This document shows positions 27,007 to 38,609 of a stretch of DNA of 64,000 nucleotides, piece after piece. The DNA lies in NCBI GenBank assembly GCA_002245135.1, contig NGBS01000014.1, forward strand, positions 79,128-143,127, written 5' to 3'. Position 1 is the first letter of the stretch; each line of letters opens with the position of its first letter. The translations under genes and the position numbers were made by a program. The DNA is from Proteromonas lacertae (Eukaryota > Sar > Bigyra > Opalinata > Proteromonadidae). The notes under the pieces were generated by a model that had not been told where the DNA came from, made no database searches, and saw only the letters and a program-made list of their open reading frames with translations.

Positions 27007-30000
27007 ATGAGTAATATTTATGGAATAGATATTGGAAACTACAAAATAGTACTTGCTGTAAATGAAAATGGAAGTAATGTTACAAAAATAGTTGAGAATT
27101 CTCTTTCAGAAAAGAGTACAAGGTATAGCAATAATTAAAACTTATTTTAAAATAGAACAGTGATCACATTTTCAAACACTAATTACTTCATAGGAAGGAG
27201 TGGTGTTCAAAATGTATATAGTTTGTTCTAGGAGTTGATATACTATTATAGATGGTAAGGCATAACTCAAGAGCTATATATGGAGTGAAAGATTTATTAG
27301 GTTTAGACTGGAATGAAGATACTCTTCAATATCACATTCCATGTGATTTAATCAACAAAAACCATCAATTTTATTGGAAATGTGGAAATACAACAGGTAC
27401 AAAACTGCTTAATGGATATGAAATGTCAATTGAAAAAATCTACTCCATATATTTGAATTACATAAAATCTCAATGTGAATCTAATTCACCATCACTTATA
27501 TTTTCATTCCCATGTTATTACAATGACATTCAAAAATCAATTTTTTCAGATTTATGTTGTAGAATAGGAAATAATGATAATACTATAAAAACTCATATAA
27601 TACCTGAGAATTTAGCATTAGGAATAACATATGGTTATGAAAATAACCAAAATTTTGTAAGTGGAAAAGAATATCCAATAATAATTGCTGATATAGGAAA
27701 TTGTACAACTACATTATCATTGTTTATATATCGTAAAGTATATATATTATATATTATAATGAATAGAATGAATTAGATTTAATAAACACAATATGTGATA
27801 ATAAATTAGGAGGAAGGAATATAGATATAATAATCATCAATACAATACTAAACAAAATAAAACAAATCTATCCAGAAGTAGATATAAATAATAAGAAAAC
27901 ATATTTCAAAATATATAATGAAATCATAAAAATAAAAGAAAAATTATCAGCTGAAGGTGCAGATACAATAAATATAGAAATTGATAATATTTATGATGAT
28001 GAAACATTTTCTGATATTTTCTCCATAAATGAATTGAATAATTTAATATATTCCAATTCAATTGTTCAGAGAATATTGTATTTATTAAACCAACTAATTG
28101 AGAATATTCATCCTGCTATAAAAAGAGATGTAAAAATAGTAATAAGTGGAGGAACTGTAAGAATTCCATACATTCAGAATGAACTAATTAAATGGTTAAG
28201 TAATGTAAAAAATGATGGCAATACTCATAATCTAATTAAAACCATAAATATGGATGAATCAATAGCGAATGGTTGTTGTTATTATGGTTTAATATTAAGT
28301 GGTAAATGGAATTATATAATAAAAAGTAGTATTGAATTACCAATAGTAATCGATGAACATATTTTAAGTGAAATTAAAATTCAAAATATTGAAGAATTTA
28401 TACAAAATTTAACTTCAATTAATGATAAAACAACAAAGAAATCATCTATTAGGAATGAATCTGAAAGATTGTTATACGAATGTCAAAGAGAAATAAACAA
28501 CCATCCAAATGACAATAGAAATGAAAAAATGAAATCATTTTTAATGCAATTTACTGAAGATTTGAAATGTCCAGAAAATAACTTCAGATCAAGAGATTAT
28601 ATTGAAAATCAATATGAGATAATGAAAGAAAGATATTTGAATTATATAAATAATAGACCGATTGATTCTTCTACTTATATTAAGCCAAATTGTGAGGAAT
28701 ATTCTCCTATCAATTTATATGATATTCCTAAAACTCCAATGGAAGTAATTACAAATAATAATAATTATGAAAATGAAAGTAATTTTACTCCTCAAATTCC
28801 TGGTTATGTGATAAGTCCAATTGTTGAGAAATCAACTGCAAATAGTACTCCAAATAATACTATTAAAGTTGAAGAACAAGATGATAATAATAGTGTTGAT
28901 TCTTTAGAAGGCTCTATACCTGAAATAACAAAGCAGATGTTTGAAGAATCTATGAAAATACAAAATGAAAATAAAAATGAAAAGGAAAATGAAAATATGA
29001 AATTAACTCCAGAATCTTTACCAGATATTACTCCTGATAAGTATAAAGAATCTATGAAGATAGAAAATAAAATTAAGAACATAGAAGATAATAAGGATGG
29101 AGAAGATGATAATAGTGTTGATTCTTTAGAAGGCTCTATACCTGAAATAACAAAGCAGATGTTTGAAGAATCTATGAAAATACAAAATGAAAATAAAAAT
29201 GAAAAGGAAAATGAAAATATGAAATTAACTCCAGAATCTTTACCAGATATTTCTACTGATAAGTATAAAGAATCTATAAAACTACAAAATGAAATAAATG
29301 ATAATAATAATAATGAAGTAAAAAAGGAAGAATCTGATTTAGATAAAGAGTTTAAGACATCTTCAGAATATAATGAAGAAATAAAAGAAGAATTAAATAA
29401 TAATAATAATATAAACTATCCATCATTAAACAATAATACTGCAGGCGAAGAACACTATTCTATAAAGGCACAATATATTGATTATATAAAGGAATTGATG
29501 TATAAATATATTGCTTATTTGCTTATATATATTTAATAGAAAGGAAATGAAGAAATATGAAAGTATTGAAAATAAATATTACATGAAATATAAATCAAAT
29601 ATAGAAGAAATTGATCTATTTTATAACAATGAAGATCTTAATCCTGATAATATAAATCAAAGTGTTTTAGAAACTCAATATAAACAAATAATGAATAGAG
29701 TGTTAGTGTTTAAAGAGTTTAACAATAATAGAAATGAATGTAAATCATTAATGTATATATTATTATATTAAATAGTTATTTATTAATATATACATAGAAA
29801 TAAGCTAGAAATCAAGTGTAAAAGAGAAAAAAATGAAGAAATGAAGAAGATAATTGAAAAAGTTAAACTATTATATGACAATACAACAAGTAGTGAAGAA
29901 TTAAAAGAACTAATTAAAGAAATTAATAAAATACTGAATTTACAACCAGGAAAACAAAATATCATTAATAATCAAAATAAACCATATAATCAAAATATTC

Positions 30001-31346
30001 AAACTTTGAACAGTGAAAAGAATCAAATATATACTTTACTGTATAAGATATATATATATATTATTGTTATATATAGTAAAACTATTCAAAAAATATATAA
30101 TAGATATACATGTTTCAATCTGCCAAGAGAATATTCATATATATTCAATAAAGATTATAATAAGATTAGCAAAAATGATATAAACAACATGTCTATCGAT
30201 TTGATAAATATATTTAATGATGAATTATCAAGATTATATAATAAACTAAAAGAAATACTATACAGAATATATGAAATGGAAGTGTATATAATATAATAAT
30301 ATTAATATAAAATATATAGAAGAGAATTGAATGGTTATATTAATCAATTCAGATATATTTTACATCATCTAACTATTCGAATGGAAGAGATAAATAAAAT
30401 TCAATATAAAAAGCCAGTCAGTTTTTCTCTTATTGATAAAGCTCATGAATTAATAGATAAAATGAGAAAAGACATTTATCAAAGGATGAGACATAATTAT
30501 AATCATCTGTATATATATATATATATATATATTCATAATAATATTATATATTATAATAGAAAATCTAATCCTATATACAATAATATTTTACCTCCAAAAA
30601 ATCAATTTACATGTGATTCATGTTTTCATTTTATGGACAATGCAAAGAAGATAGAAATTAATGATAATTATTCATCAACTATTGATAATATAATGTATGT
30701 ATCTATATATAAGAATATTATTATAATATTTGTTAATAGTTACAATTTAACATACATTCTAAGCCAATGTAAACCTCCAATTATATCATATGACAGGTAT
30801 TATTCAATCCAACAAGAAGTAAATTCTCTTCAAAAACAAAAGATGTCTATTTTATCATGTTCAGAAGAAAAAATAGTTGAAATAATAAACCATTCTGAAA
30901 ATGTAATCAATAGTTTAATTGTATTAATTGATTCTATAATATTATTAGACTGCAATCAATAATACTTGTAGAATTGGTGAAATTGTTCTTTATCCAGTAA
31001 ATGATATTCCAAACTTCTATTACGTAGGAAATATAGAGAATATAAATAATCACCAAGTTAATATAAGAATTCATTTGCCAAATATGTTGATGAGTGGATT
31101 ATCAACATCAAATATTAAAAGAATTAATGAAAATAGACTCTGTGTAGCAAATTACTATGGCAGAGAGCAATTGTTGAATATAAATGGAGAATATATTCAG
31201 ATAAAGCTATTTAATGTTTATAATGATGATACGTATATATCTATAAATGTATATAAATATATTATTTTAGATGTGATTTTGTATTTAAAGGGTATTTACT
31301 TAATTCTGCTTTTGATGTAATAAATAACTATTTAACTAAATATTAA
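27007..31346 (+). CDS. Divergent Hsp110/Hsp70-superfamily protein with long C-terminal extension
   Basis: Twelve exons give 1306 aa: 27007-27122, 27156-27213, 27252-27737, 27767-29499, 29540-29752, 29798-30040, 30077-30283, 30320-30508, 30560-30694, 30740-30920, 30949-31232 and 31271-31346. Residues 1-390 are an actin-like ATPase: YGIDIGNYKIVLAV (phosphate 1), IIADIGNCTTTLSLF (phosphate 2), LGGRNID, IKEKLSAEGADTINIEID, VKIVISGGTVRIPYI and DESIANGCCYYGLIL. LGGRN and the SANxxA-like segment point to the Hsp110/Sse branch, which acts as nucleotide exchange factor for Hsp70. Normal Hsp110 proteins are 700-850 aa. Here a 74-aa unit is duplicated at about residues 595-740, followed by coiled coil and a Tudor-like block (IGEIVLYPVNDIPNFYYVGN). 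ATPase competence is uncertain. Confidence 0.78.
28889..29280 (+). repeat. Tandem 222-nt repeat inside the Hsp110-like gene
   Basis: Copies start at 28889 and 29111, an offset of 222 nt or 74 codons. About 165 nt of each are nearly identical and encode NSVDSLEGSIPEITKQMFEE, then charged repeats and LTPESLPDI. The near-identity at third positions implies recent duplication. Confidence 0.9.
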
Positions 31347-31400
31347 TTATTTTTATCGCTGTTTGTGTAACACTGGGGTATTAAATGATTATTTTTATAA

Positions 31401-31785
31401 GAGTGTAATTGTGTTTCTTTGTTTTTTATATTCAAACATGTTTGGATTTGAATCGACAAAATATTTAATTTTGAATGGCGAGTGCTGGAGATGTTGTATT
31501 CTCAATATATAGCTGGGTGTGTATATGCTCATCATGGGTATTGTATTGCAGTTCAATGTATTAATATTATTCTCTAATTGAAAAGAATGACAATGATTGG
31601 AATATTCAAAGAAAAAACCACAGGAAAATACTCTCCATTCCCATATTCTGCAATATTTGCCAATGCATCAGTATGTACTATTTATGGCGTGTTTAGTAAG
31701 AACAACGATCTGATAATCTGCAATGCTCCTGGAATATTATTAGCAATAATCTATTTAATTATATTTTGGGTGTTTTGCGATCCTT
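31401..31785 (+). repeat. Perfect 385-bp direct repeat, copy 1 (SWEET 5' flank and first half)
   Basis: Compared base by base with 34835-35219, the 385 bp are identical. The tract covers the upstream region, exon 1, the 28-nt intron and the first third of exon 2. It ends after GCGATCCTT, beyond which the two genes differ at many sites. Confidence 0.92.
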
Positions 31786-32243
31786 GTCCAAGATATCAAT
31801 CTATTTCACTGTTTATAGTTTTATTTATAGCTATAAGTGGCTTAACAACAGGATTGTCATTTACTAGTGATGATACCTCTTCTTCTGTATTTGGTATATT
31901 GATGGATGTCTCTGGTTTAGTTCAATACGGCAGTCCTTTAGTAAAAATGTATGATGTAATAAAATCTAAATCATCAAATGGCTTACCCATGCCTTTAATA
32001 CTGGGAACATTGTTTTGTGCAACTTGTTGGACTATTTATGCAATAATTAAGAAAGACATATTTGTGTTAATCATGAATGGTGTAGGTGTATTATTAGCAT
32101 TACTACAATTGTCACTATGCTTTATTTATCCTTCTAAGAAAAGTGATAAAGATGTTATACTACCTTCTACAGAATTATCATCCCCAGCATCACCTCCTGC
32201 AGTAACTATTTATGAAGAAGATATTACTCCTGTAGTAAACTGA
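31475..32243 (+). CDS. SWEET (MtN3/saliva) sugar transporter, copy 1
   Basis: Exons 31475-31557 and 31586-32243 give 246 aa. The start MASAGDVVFSIYSWVC begins the first hydrophobic segment. The 28-nt intron begins GTATTA and ends GAAAAG, an AAG acceptor; it has an in-frame TAA, so it must be removed. SWEETs are seven-helix facilitative sugar carriers made of two triple-helix bundles. The matching features are KYSPFPYSAIFANASVCTIYG in repeat 1 and VQYGSPLVKMYDVIKSKSSN with LPMPLILGTLFCATCWTIYA in repeat 2, where the family has the Pro tetrad and substrate Asn. A short polar tail follows. The second copy lies 3.4 kb downstream. Transported sugar is unknown. Confidence 0.9.
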
Positions 32244-32370
32244 AGTTTTATATTTGTCATTATATAATATAAAGTAAACTATCTCATCTATATAGTATTT
32301 GTATGTTCGTATTATATCAAATAACATAATAATATATTCACTCGTCCATTTCATCAGAATTGAACAACCG

Positions 32371-34836
32371 ATGAAAACAATCATTTCAACAATCGAGTGT
32401 TTGAAAACAATCCGAAAAACAATGAGCTTTGAAAATTTTTTATATGATGTAATATTTCAGCAGTATGTTTTAGGTAAAAACATAGTTGAAGTTCCAAAAA
32501 CAAAGGATCAAGAAACGAAATTAGGGAAGAGAAAGAAGGGTTATATTAACATTTTAAAGAAGAGAGTATAATTATACTCATATGCTATAGGGACTACACA
32601 CTCGAAGTATAGAAAAGCAAATAAGAAGCTGTCATGAAGAATTTGTATATGTACTTTTACTATTTCTTTAGATTGTTGATCAGTTATATATTAAAGCTTC
32701 ATCCACAAAATCTATTAATTTTTGGAATAGAGAAGACTTATCAAAAGAATTGAATTGCTTGAGAAAAGGTGATTTTTCAAAAGTTGTAGAAATGACAATG
32801 AGAGGTAAAAATAGACAAGCATTAATACACTATTATGCTACTGAACTGTTTGCCAATGAAATTGTATATTATTTTTTACTTCATAACATTTAGATTACAA
32901 AAAGTCTAAAGAATTACTTTATAACAAATGCATCAATGACAATAAAGTTTAGTAATCTTACCAACAAGATTGAACATTACAGATTTATAAAATATTGGGA
33001 TAGGAAGAAAGTATTAATCAAGTATTTAGATCAAAGTTTCACAGAAACTGATATAATCAAACTATGGAAAGGTTATAAAGGTAAATACATTTACATAGAT
33101 TTTGGTATACAGAATATAGATGAAAATAATATCAAAGAAATGATGATTAAGAAAGTCTGTAAATCATTACCGAATATTGATATTTATAATAAAGAAATGC
33201 CAGATTTTGAAAAGAATGTATATTTATAATATATATATATATTTATTATAAATAGTATTGTAAGGATATACTACATTACTATTTAAAGAATTATGTTATT
33301 CCATCTTTATCAAAATTATGTTTTAAAGAGATATATAAAAAAGCAAAACTCAATTATTTGAATAATATCAGAGATCAGTTGAATGAATTATATGATAAAA
33401 AGCCAATTAAGAATACCAATATAATGTGTATTGTAGCAGATTATGTAAATGGTTGTTGCTGTAGAGTTTATGATAAGAATGAACAAGCTGTTGATAAGTT
33501 TGAAATATATTTAGATTCATATAAGAAAATAATCAACAATGATTATAAAGAAATTGAAGATAAAATTAACAATTGCATTAATGAGATAAAGAGCATGAAT
33601 GATAGTATGATTATGACAAGTAATGAAATGAATAAGAATGAATATATAGAAAGAATAAATAAAAAGAAAAATATTAGAAACAGATTAAGAAGAAAACTCA
33701 ATAAATTGAAATATAAAATTTGTCTATTTAAAGATAATAAGAAAGAATTATGTGATAAAATTAAAAAATATGAAATTCAATTAATTGCAATAGGAAATGG
33801 TTCATTCAGTGGTGAAGTAGAAGATATATTAAGACAAATAATCAAAGAGAATGAAAATGTAAAATATGTTGTATTAGATGAATTAAAAAAAGAAAAAAAG
33901 AGTATTTCAATTGAAGAAAGAGATAATTTACTGGATGAAAGAAACAGATCAATATATAATCAACTTGTTAATCCATTTGAAGAGTATAGTCAATCTCCAT
34001 TAGAAGCATTACATTATTATGATAATAACAGTTGTGATATAATCAGTGAAAAAACTATCAATCGATTGATAAAAGAAGTAACTGAAAACCATAAGAAAAT
34101 GATTGATAACAATAATGTCTATGATATTAATAATATTAATAATAATCAACAAGAATCATTAATACCTAAAAGTCTTGATAAATTAATAAATGCAACATTA
34201 TTGTGTAGAAGAATTGATGCAACAGCGTTTAGTTTAAACTTGCCAATATCTGGTATATATCGTGTACCACCATTCTATAAGAAATGTATAAAATATTTGT
34301 TTCAAAGAAACACCAAGAGAATAGCTGATAAGAAATTATTGGGAATGGTTCAAGATGAAAAAAATAAGAAAAATGAATTAGAGATACTAAGTAAGAATTA
34401 CACTGAATATCTTAAATCGATTAAACATCAGACAATTGTGAAAATGAAACTGAATAAGATTATTTATAGACGTTTATACTTGTCATTGATTGATGATTAT
34501 GAATTATTAGAAAAAAGAAGAAAAAGTATGAAAAAAAGATATTTATATGAAAATATTCCATATTGTACTAATTTGGATGAACCAAATAAGAAAATAATAG
34601 GAAAAGTGACAAAAATTGAGAAAAATTACTGTTTAGTAAGAGAATCTAAATATGGAAATATTGGAAGATTATATCAAGAAGATTATAATTCTTATACACC
34701 AACTGTAGGAGATGAAAAACAATTCAATATAATTTTTTCAGCTATTGATGAAATCAAGCTTGTTGCAGGTGAAATGAATAGTTTCAGAAAATTTTTGAAG
34801 AACATAAAAAACATTAAAGGATTTGATTTGATATGA
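32371..34836 (+). CDS. Spt6/Tex-like transcription elongation factor, C-terminally truncated
   Basis: Five exons (32371-32565, 32591-32644, 32672-32863, 32894-33217, 33256-34836) give 781 aa; introns are 25-38 nt. Evidence for Spt6/Tex is the order of parts: a helical segment with LHYYLKNYVIPSLSKLCFKE, then a YqgF/RNase H-like domain with LIAIGNGSFSGEVEDIL (about 431) and KYVVLDE, then SIYNQLVNPFEEYSQSPLEA resembling the Tex SIARRLQDPL block, then a helical region, then an S1-like OB fold IIGKVTKIEKNYCLV..GNIGRL (about 700). Full Spt6 is over 1400 aa and ends in tandem SH2 domains that bind RNA polymerase II; these are absent. The stop TGA uses T34834 plus the first two bases of the 385-bp repeat. 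The start at 32371 is the first sensible ATG but not certain. Confidence 0.6.
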
Positions 34837-35219
34837 GTGTAATTGTGTTTCTTTGTTTTTTATATTCAAACATGTTTGGATTTGAATCGACAAAATATTT
34901 AATTTTGAATGGCGAGTGCTGGAGATGTTGTATTCTCAATATATAGCTGGGTGTGTATATGCTCATCATGGGTATTGTATTGCAGTTCAATGTATTAATA
35001 TTATTCTCTAATTGAAAAGAATGACAATGATTGGAATATTCAAAGAAAAAACCACAGGAAAATACTCTCCATTCCCATATTCTGCAATATTTGCCAATGC
35101 ATCAGTATGTACTATTTATGGCGTGTTTAGTAAGAACAACGATCTGATAATCTGCAATGCTCCTGGAATATTATTAGCAATAATCTATTTAATTATATTT
35201 TGGGTGTTTTGCGATCCTT
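34835..35219 (+). repeat. Perfect 385-bp direct repeat, copy 2
   Basis: Identical to 31401-31785. Its left edge coincides with the stop codon of the Spt6-like frame, so it supplies both that stop and the promoter and 5' half of the second SWEET gene. Confidence 0.92.
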
Positions 35220-35695
35220 ATCCTCGAAATCAGTCAATTGCACTTTTTATATTCTTATATATAGCTATAAGTGGTGTAACAGTTGGATTAATATATATTG
35301 ATGATGATGCTTCTTCTTCTGTATTTGGTATATTGATGAATATTTCAGGAATGGTTCAATATGGCAGTCCTTTAGTAAAAGTGTATGATGTGATAAAAAG
35401 TCAATCTTCAAATGGTTTACCTATGCCATTGATATTGGGATCATTGTTTTGTTCTGGTTGTTGGTTAATTTATTCAATAATTAAAAAAGACATATTTGTG
35501 TTAATTCTAAATGGAGTAGGTGTGTTATTGGCATTAATGCAATTATCGTTGTTCTGTATATATCCTTCGAAAAAGGAAAGAAGAGATATTACTATTCCAG
35601 CTGATTTAAAACTATCATCTCCATCTTTAACTCTGCTGATTGAAGAGGAAACAATAAATTTTTATGAAGATGATGTTGATCCTATACTAAACTAA
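34909..35695 (+). CDS. SWEET (MtN3/saliva) sugar transporter, copy 2
   Basis: Exons 34909-34991 and 35020-35695 give 252 aa, with the same structure as copy 1, including the AAG-ending 28-nt intron. The first 104 codons are identical to copy 1 at DNA level. The rest is clearly diverged but in the same frame: GNGLPMP-type repeat 2 is SSNGLPMPLILGSLFCSGCW, and the tail is longer. Same fold and role as copy 1; the changed second half could alter substrate preference or localisation, which is inference. Confidence 0.9.
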
Positions 35696-37286
35696 AATCT
35701 CTATTTGTATTGTTAAAGTGATAGTAAATATTAATGTAAAATATGTAAATTAAGTAAATATTATTTGAATATGTTTGTTTTTCCAGTTTATATAAAGGGA
35801 ATGATTTTAATTACAACAATCACTCATGTCACATATTCTGAATATCAAATAATAAGTATAATATCCAAATTGTATTAACATAACTCTTTTCAGCTGCTAC
35901 AATCATTTTATAAGGTAAAATTTAAAAAAATATACTTTCAAGCCTCAAGCTTTTGATAATTTTTTGTTTTTTAGAAAGTCTCTAATTAGACTTTGTGTAT
36001 ATAGATTTATAGCAACTTTGCTATGATACGATGTCTGAATGGGGAGATGGAGATTTACCTATGAGGTTTTATATCTACAACCTCCAATTCTTCTGAATAT
36101 ACCATAAAATTCATTTTTGAAGAATTTTAATTAGACTGTTTAAATATACAACCGCAAAAAATTGTTAATAATAAAATCTTATTGGCAGATATAGATAGTT
36201 AGAGAATGTCTATAATCTTCATTCACTAATAATAATTAGTGATTCTGAAGTTCAATAGTAAAAGATATTCAGTATGGTCAGTATAATATGTGTAGTAATA
36301 TTTTAATGTACAAAGGCAACTTTTTAGATGACTCCTTAGAAAAATTTAGTAAATAGATTCAACATTATCCAACAAATCTTCAAATGAATTAAGTAATGAT
36401 TTTAACATTACTAATTGAGTTTTTTTTATTAAACATAGAAAATACTAAAAAATGAATATAAATTATGTTACTAATATGTTTTGATTTTGCTAAATACCCA
36501 CAATAGAAAATCATCTACTGAATTTTATTTAATAATATCAATCAATTAAAGTGGATAGAACAAAAATCTATTAATTATATGCAATTATTAGCTATGCACA
36601 TCAAATGGAATCAGAAAAGCAATTTGGAATACTTAGTAAACCAAATTAAGTTAGCCAATATTAGTTTACAGCAACAATAGAAGAACGAAGAATATGAGAT
36701 ATATAAAAAACACTGCTTAGAAAAATATTGCTAAATGATTTTTTAAGGGTTCATTTAAAAAAAAGTAATATAAATGATTTCTTCTTACACTTTCTTTTGT
36801 TTACTTCCTTGCTTATAGAAATTAAAGTCTATCACTTCCTCTAAGTAAATAAGTGAAAAAAAGAAATAGAAAGTGGAATTGAGGAATAGTTAAAAAGGTC
36901 TATTTTAGAATTACTAGAAGGTTAGAAGCAAACGAATTGTAAAAAAAATCACCATATTGTGCTATATCACACAATATGGTGTGGATGCTATCTTCATCCT
37001 TATTTGGTAATTTTTGAAATTTAGATAGATTATGTTTTATTATAGAAGCATAATTATGGAATGACTTCTGTAGATAAAATTTATGAGAAGTATAAAATCA
37101 TTCATGCTAAGAAATCTATTTGATAGTAATACTAGTTAATAGTGAATTACAGTAGATTTTAATAGAAAATGGTTTGAAACATAATCAAAACCGTTGATTT
37201 TCTTATTTATATTATAATTAATATATTCTATTAAAAAAATGATAAAATACTAAAGATCATAAAAACATTAAAAATATATATTGATG
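35696..37286. other. 1.6-kb stretch without a recognisable gene
   Basis: No host-type gene with GTAT..TAG introns can be built here. Three segments (about 36045-36240, 36250-36450, 36520-37060) stay open only if TAA and TAG are ignored. They look faintly coding and may be a decayed gene or compositional noise. A small hairpin (AAAGTCT/AGACTTT) lies near 35974 and a perfect 12-bp palindrome lies at 36950-36981. Confidence 0.5.
36950..36981. repeat. Palindrome with 12-bp perfect arms
   Basis: Arms CACCATATTGTG (36950-36961) and CACAATATGGTG (36970-36981) flank an 8-nt loop. The core resembles the imperfect palindrome at 56313-56364 beside the Maverick element. Confidence 0.8.
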
Positions 37287-38503
37287 TTAATGATGGTTTG
37301 TATATGGAATTGAAGGACTATACAAATAGGTTGGAATTATAAACGGAATTGAAAATGATGGCTTATAACTAATCTCATCTAAATCTTCTTCATCATATAT
37401 ATTTTCATATTTACCTGTTGAGTCCATTATTAATAGAGGAAATGGTTCAAATGGTTCAAACGATATATTACTCGAATATATATTCTTATAATTAATACAT
37501 TTCGATTGATCATGTGATTGAGGTATTGATGATGATAATTGTTGTTGATGATTTTGCTGTTGTTGTAATGGTTGCTGTTGTTGTTGTTGCTGTTGTAATG
37601 GTTGCTGTTGTTGTTGTTGTTGCTGCTGCTGCTGTTGTTGTTGTTGCTGTTGTTGTTGTTGTTGATGATGATGTTTTACATAATGATAACTATTTAATAT
37701 TCTTTCTTGAATTGATTGTGGTTTAGGAGGTGGTGCTGGTTGAGGACTGTTATAATAAATATAATTACTTTGGATATTTCTTCTTTTATTTGCATTTTCT
37801 GTTCCATATGCATTACTACTACGATTTATATAATATCTTTTCTTTGGAGGAGCTGTTGTTGATAATAATATTGAAGATGTTAATGAATTAATTGGATATA
37901 AGGAATAATTTGATTTATGAGCTGCTAAAAAATGAGCAGGAATTCTATCAATTGCTCTATTCGCTAAATTTACTATTATAGTCCCTGACTCAGTATTAGA
38001 CATTACACGATCTTCTCTTAATTGAGTTAATGTTGTTTTGTAAGTCTCATAATCACATTTTAATAGGTTATCTAATTGAACTATTAGTTCAGTATCTATT
38101 AAATCGATTTCTAAGTCGTTGTGAGTATTTGGGTTTGGAGTTTTAGATTTTTTTGCTCGAATTTGAAGTAAATATTGTATTTTCTCATCAGGAGTTTTAG
38201 GAACATTTTTTTCTGGTTCAATATGCTCTTTCAAAAAGTATTTTTGAGCATGACTTCTCACCTACAAGAAATTATAAAAAATGAATAAAAATGTTTATAT
38301 ATATACTTGTGAAATTGTCCTACCACCCACAACTTCAGCTATTTTACTCCAATTCTTACCATATGTCTTATAAGCATTTACAAACAAGTCATGTTCTTCA
38401 CTTGACCATCTTCCACTCAATAATCTTTTCTGTGGGTCAATCACAAGCTATAAAATATAAAGACAATTTATACAGTTGCATTGGAATTAGGATACATCAT
38501 CAT
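37287..38503 (-). CDS. SHAQKYF-class Myb-like transcription factor
   Basis: Three exons (38503-38474, 38447-38307, 38261-37287) give 381 aa; introns are 26 and 45 nt. The start is the first of three tandem ATGs. The single Myb/SANT repeat is at about residues 22-70: GRWSSEEHDLFVNAYKTYG, KNWSKIAEVVGGRT and QVRSHAQKYF, split by the second intron just before VRSHAQKYF. This class binds DNA through helix 3 with SHAQKYF and is found in plants, amoebae and other protists. The rest is low complexity: a Gln tract encoded mainly by CAA/CAG (about 37547-37671 on the minus strand), Pro-rich parts and an acidic tail. Target genes are unknown. Confidence 0.9.
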
Positions 38504-38609
38504 CTTCTTAATTTTAAAACGAATATAATTTTTGAAACTTTTTTGACCGTTTTTATCCTTTTTTCTTCATTATTGTAATATATACCAAAGAAAGTGAATT
38601 ATAAATATT

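Noticed and set aside
36045-37060. Ciliate-type genetic code
   Set aside because: All recognised genes use TAA, TAG or TGA as stops and encode Gln only with CAA/CAG; apparent Gln-like TAG/TAA in this stretch are better explained by decay or chance.
37514-37726. Val/Ala-rich plus-strand protein
   Set aside because: It is the antisense of the Gln tract of the Myb gene.
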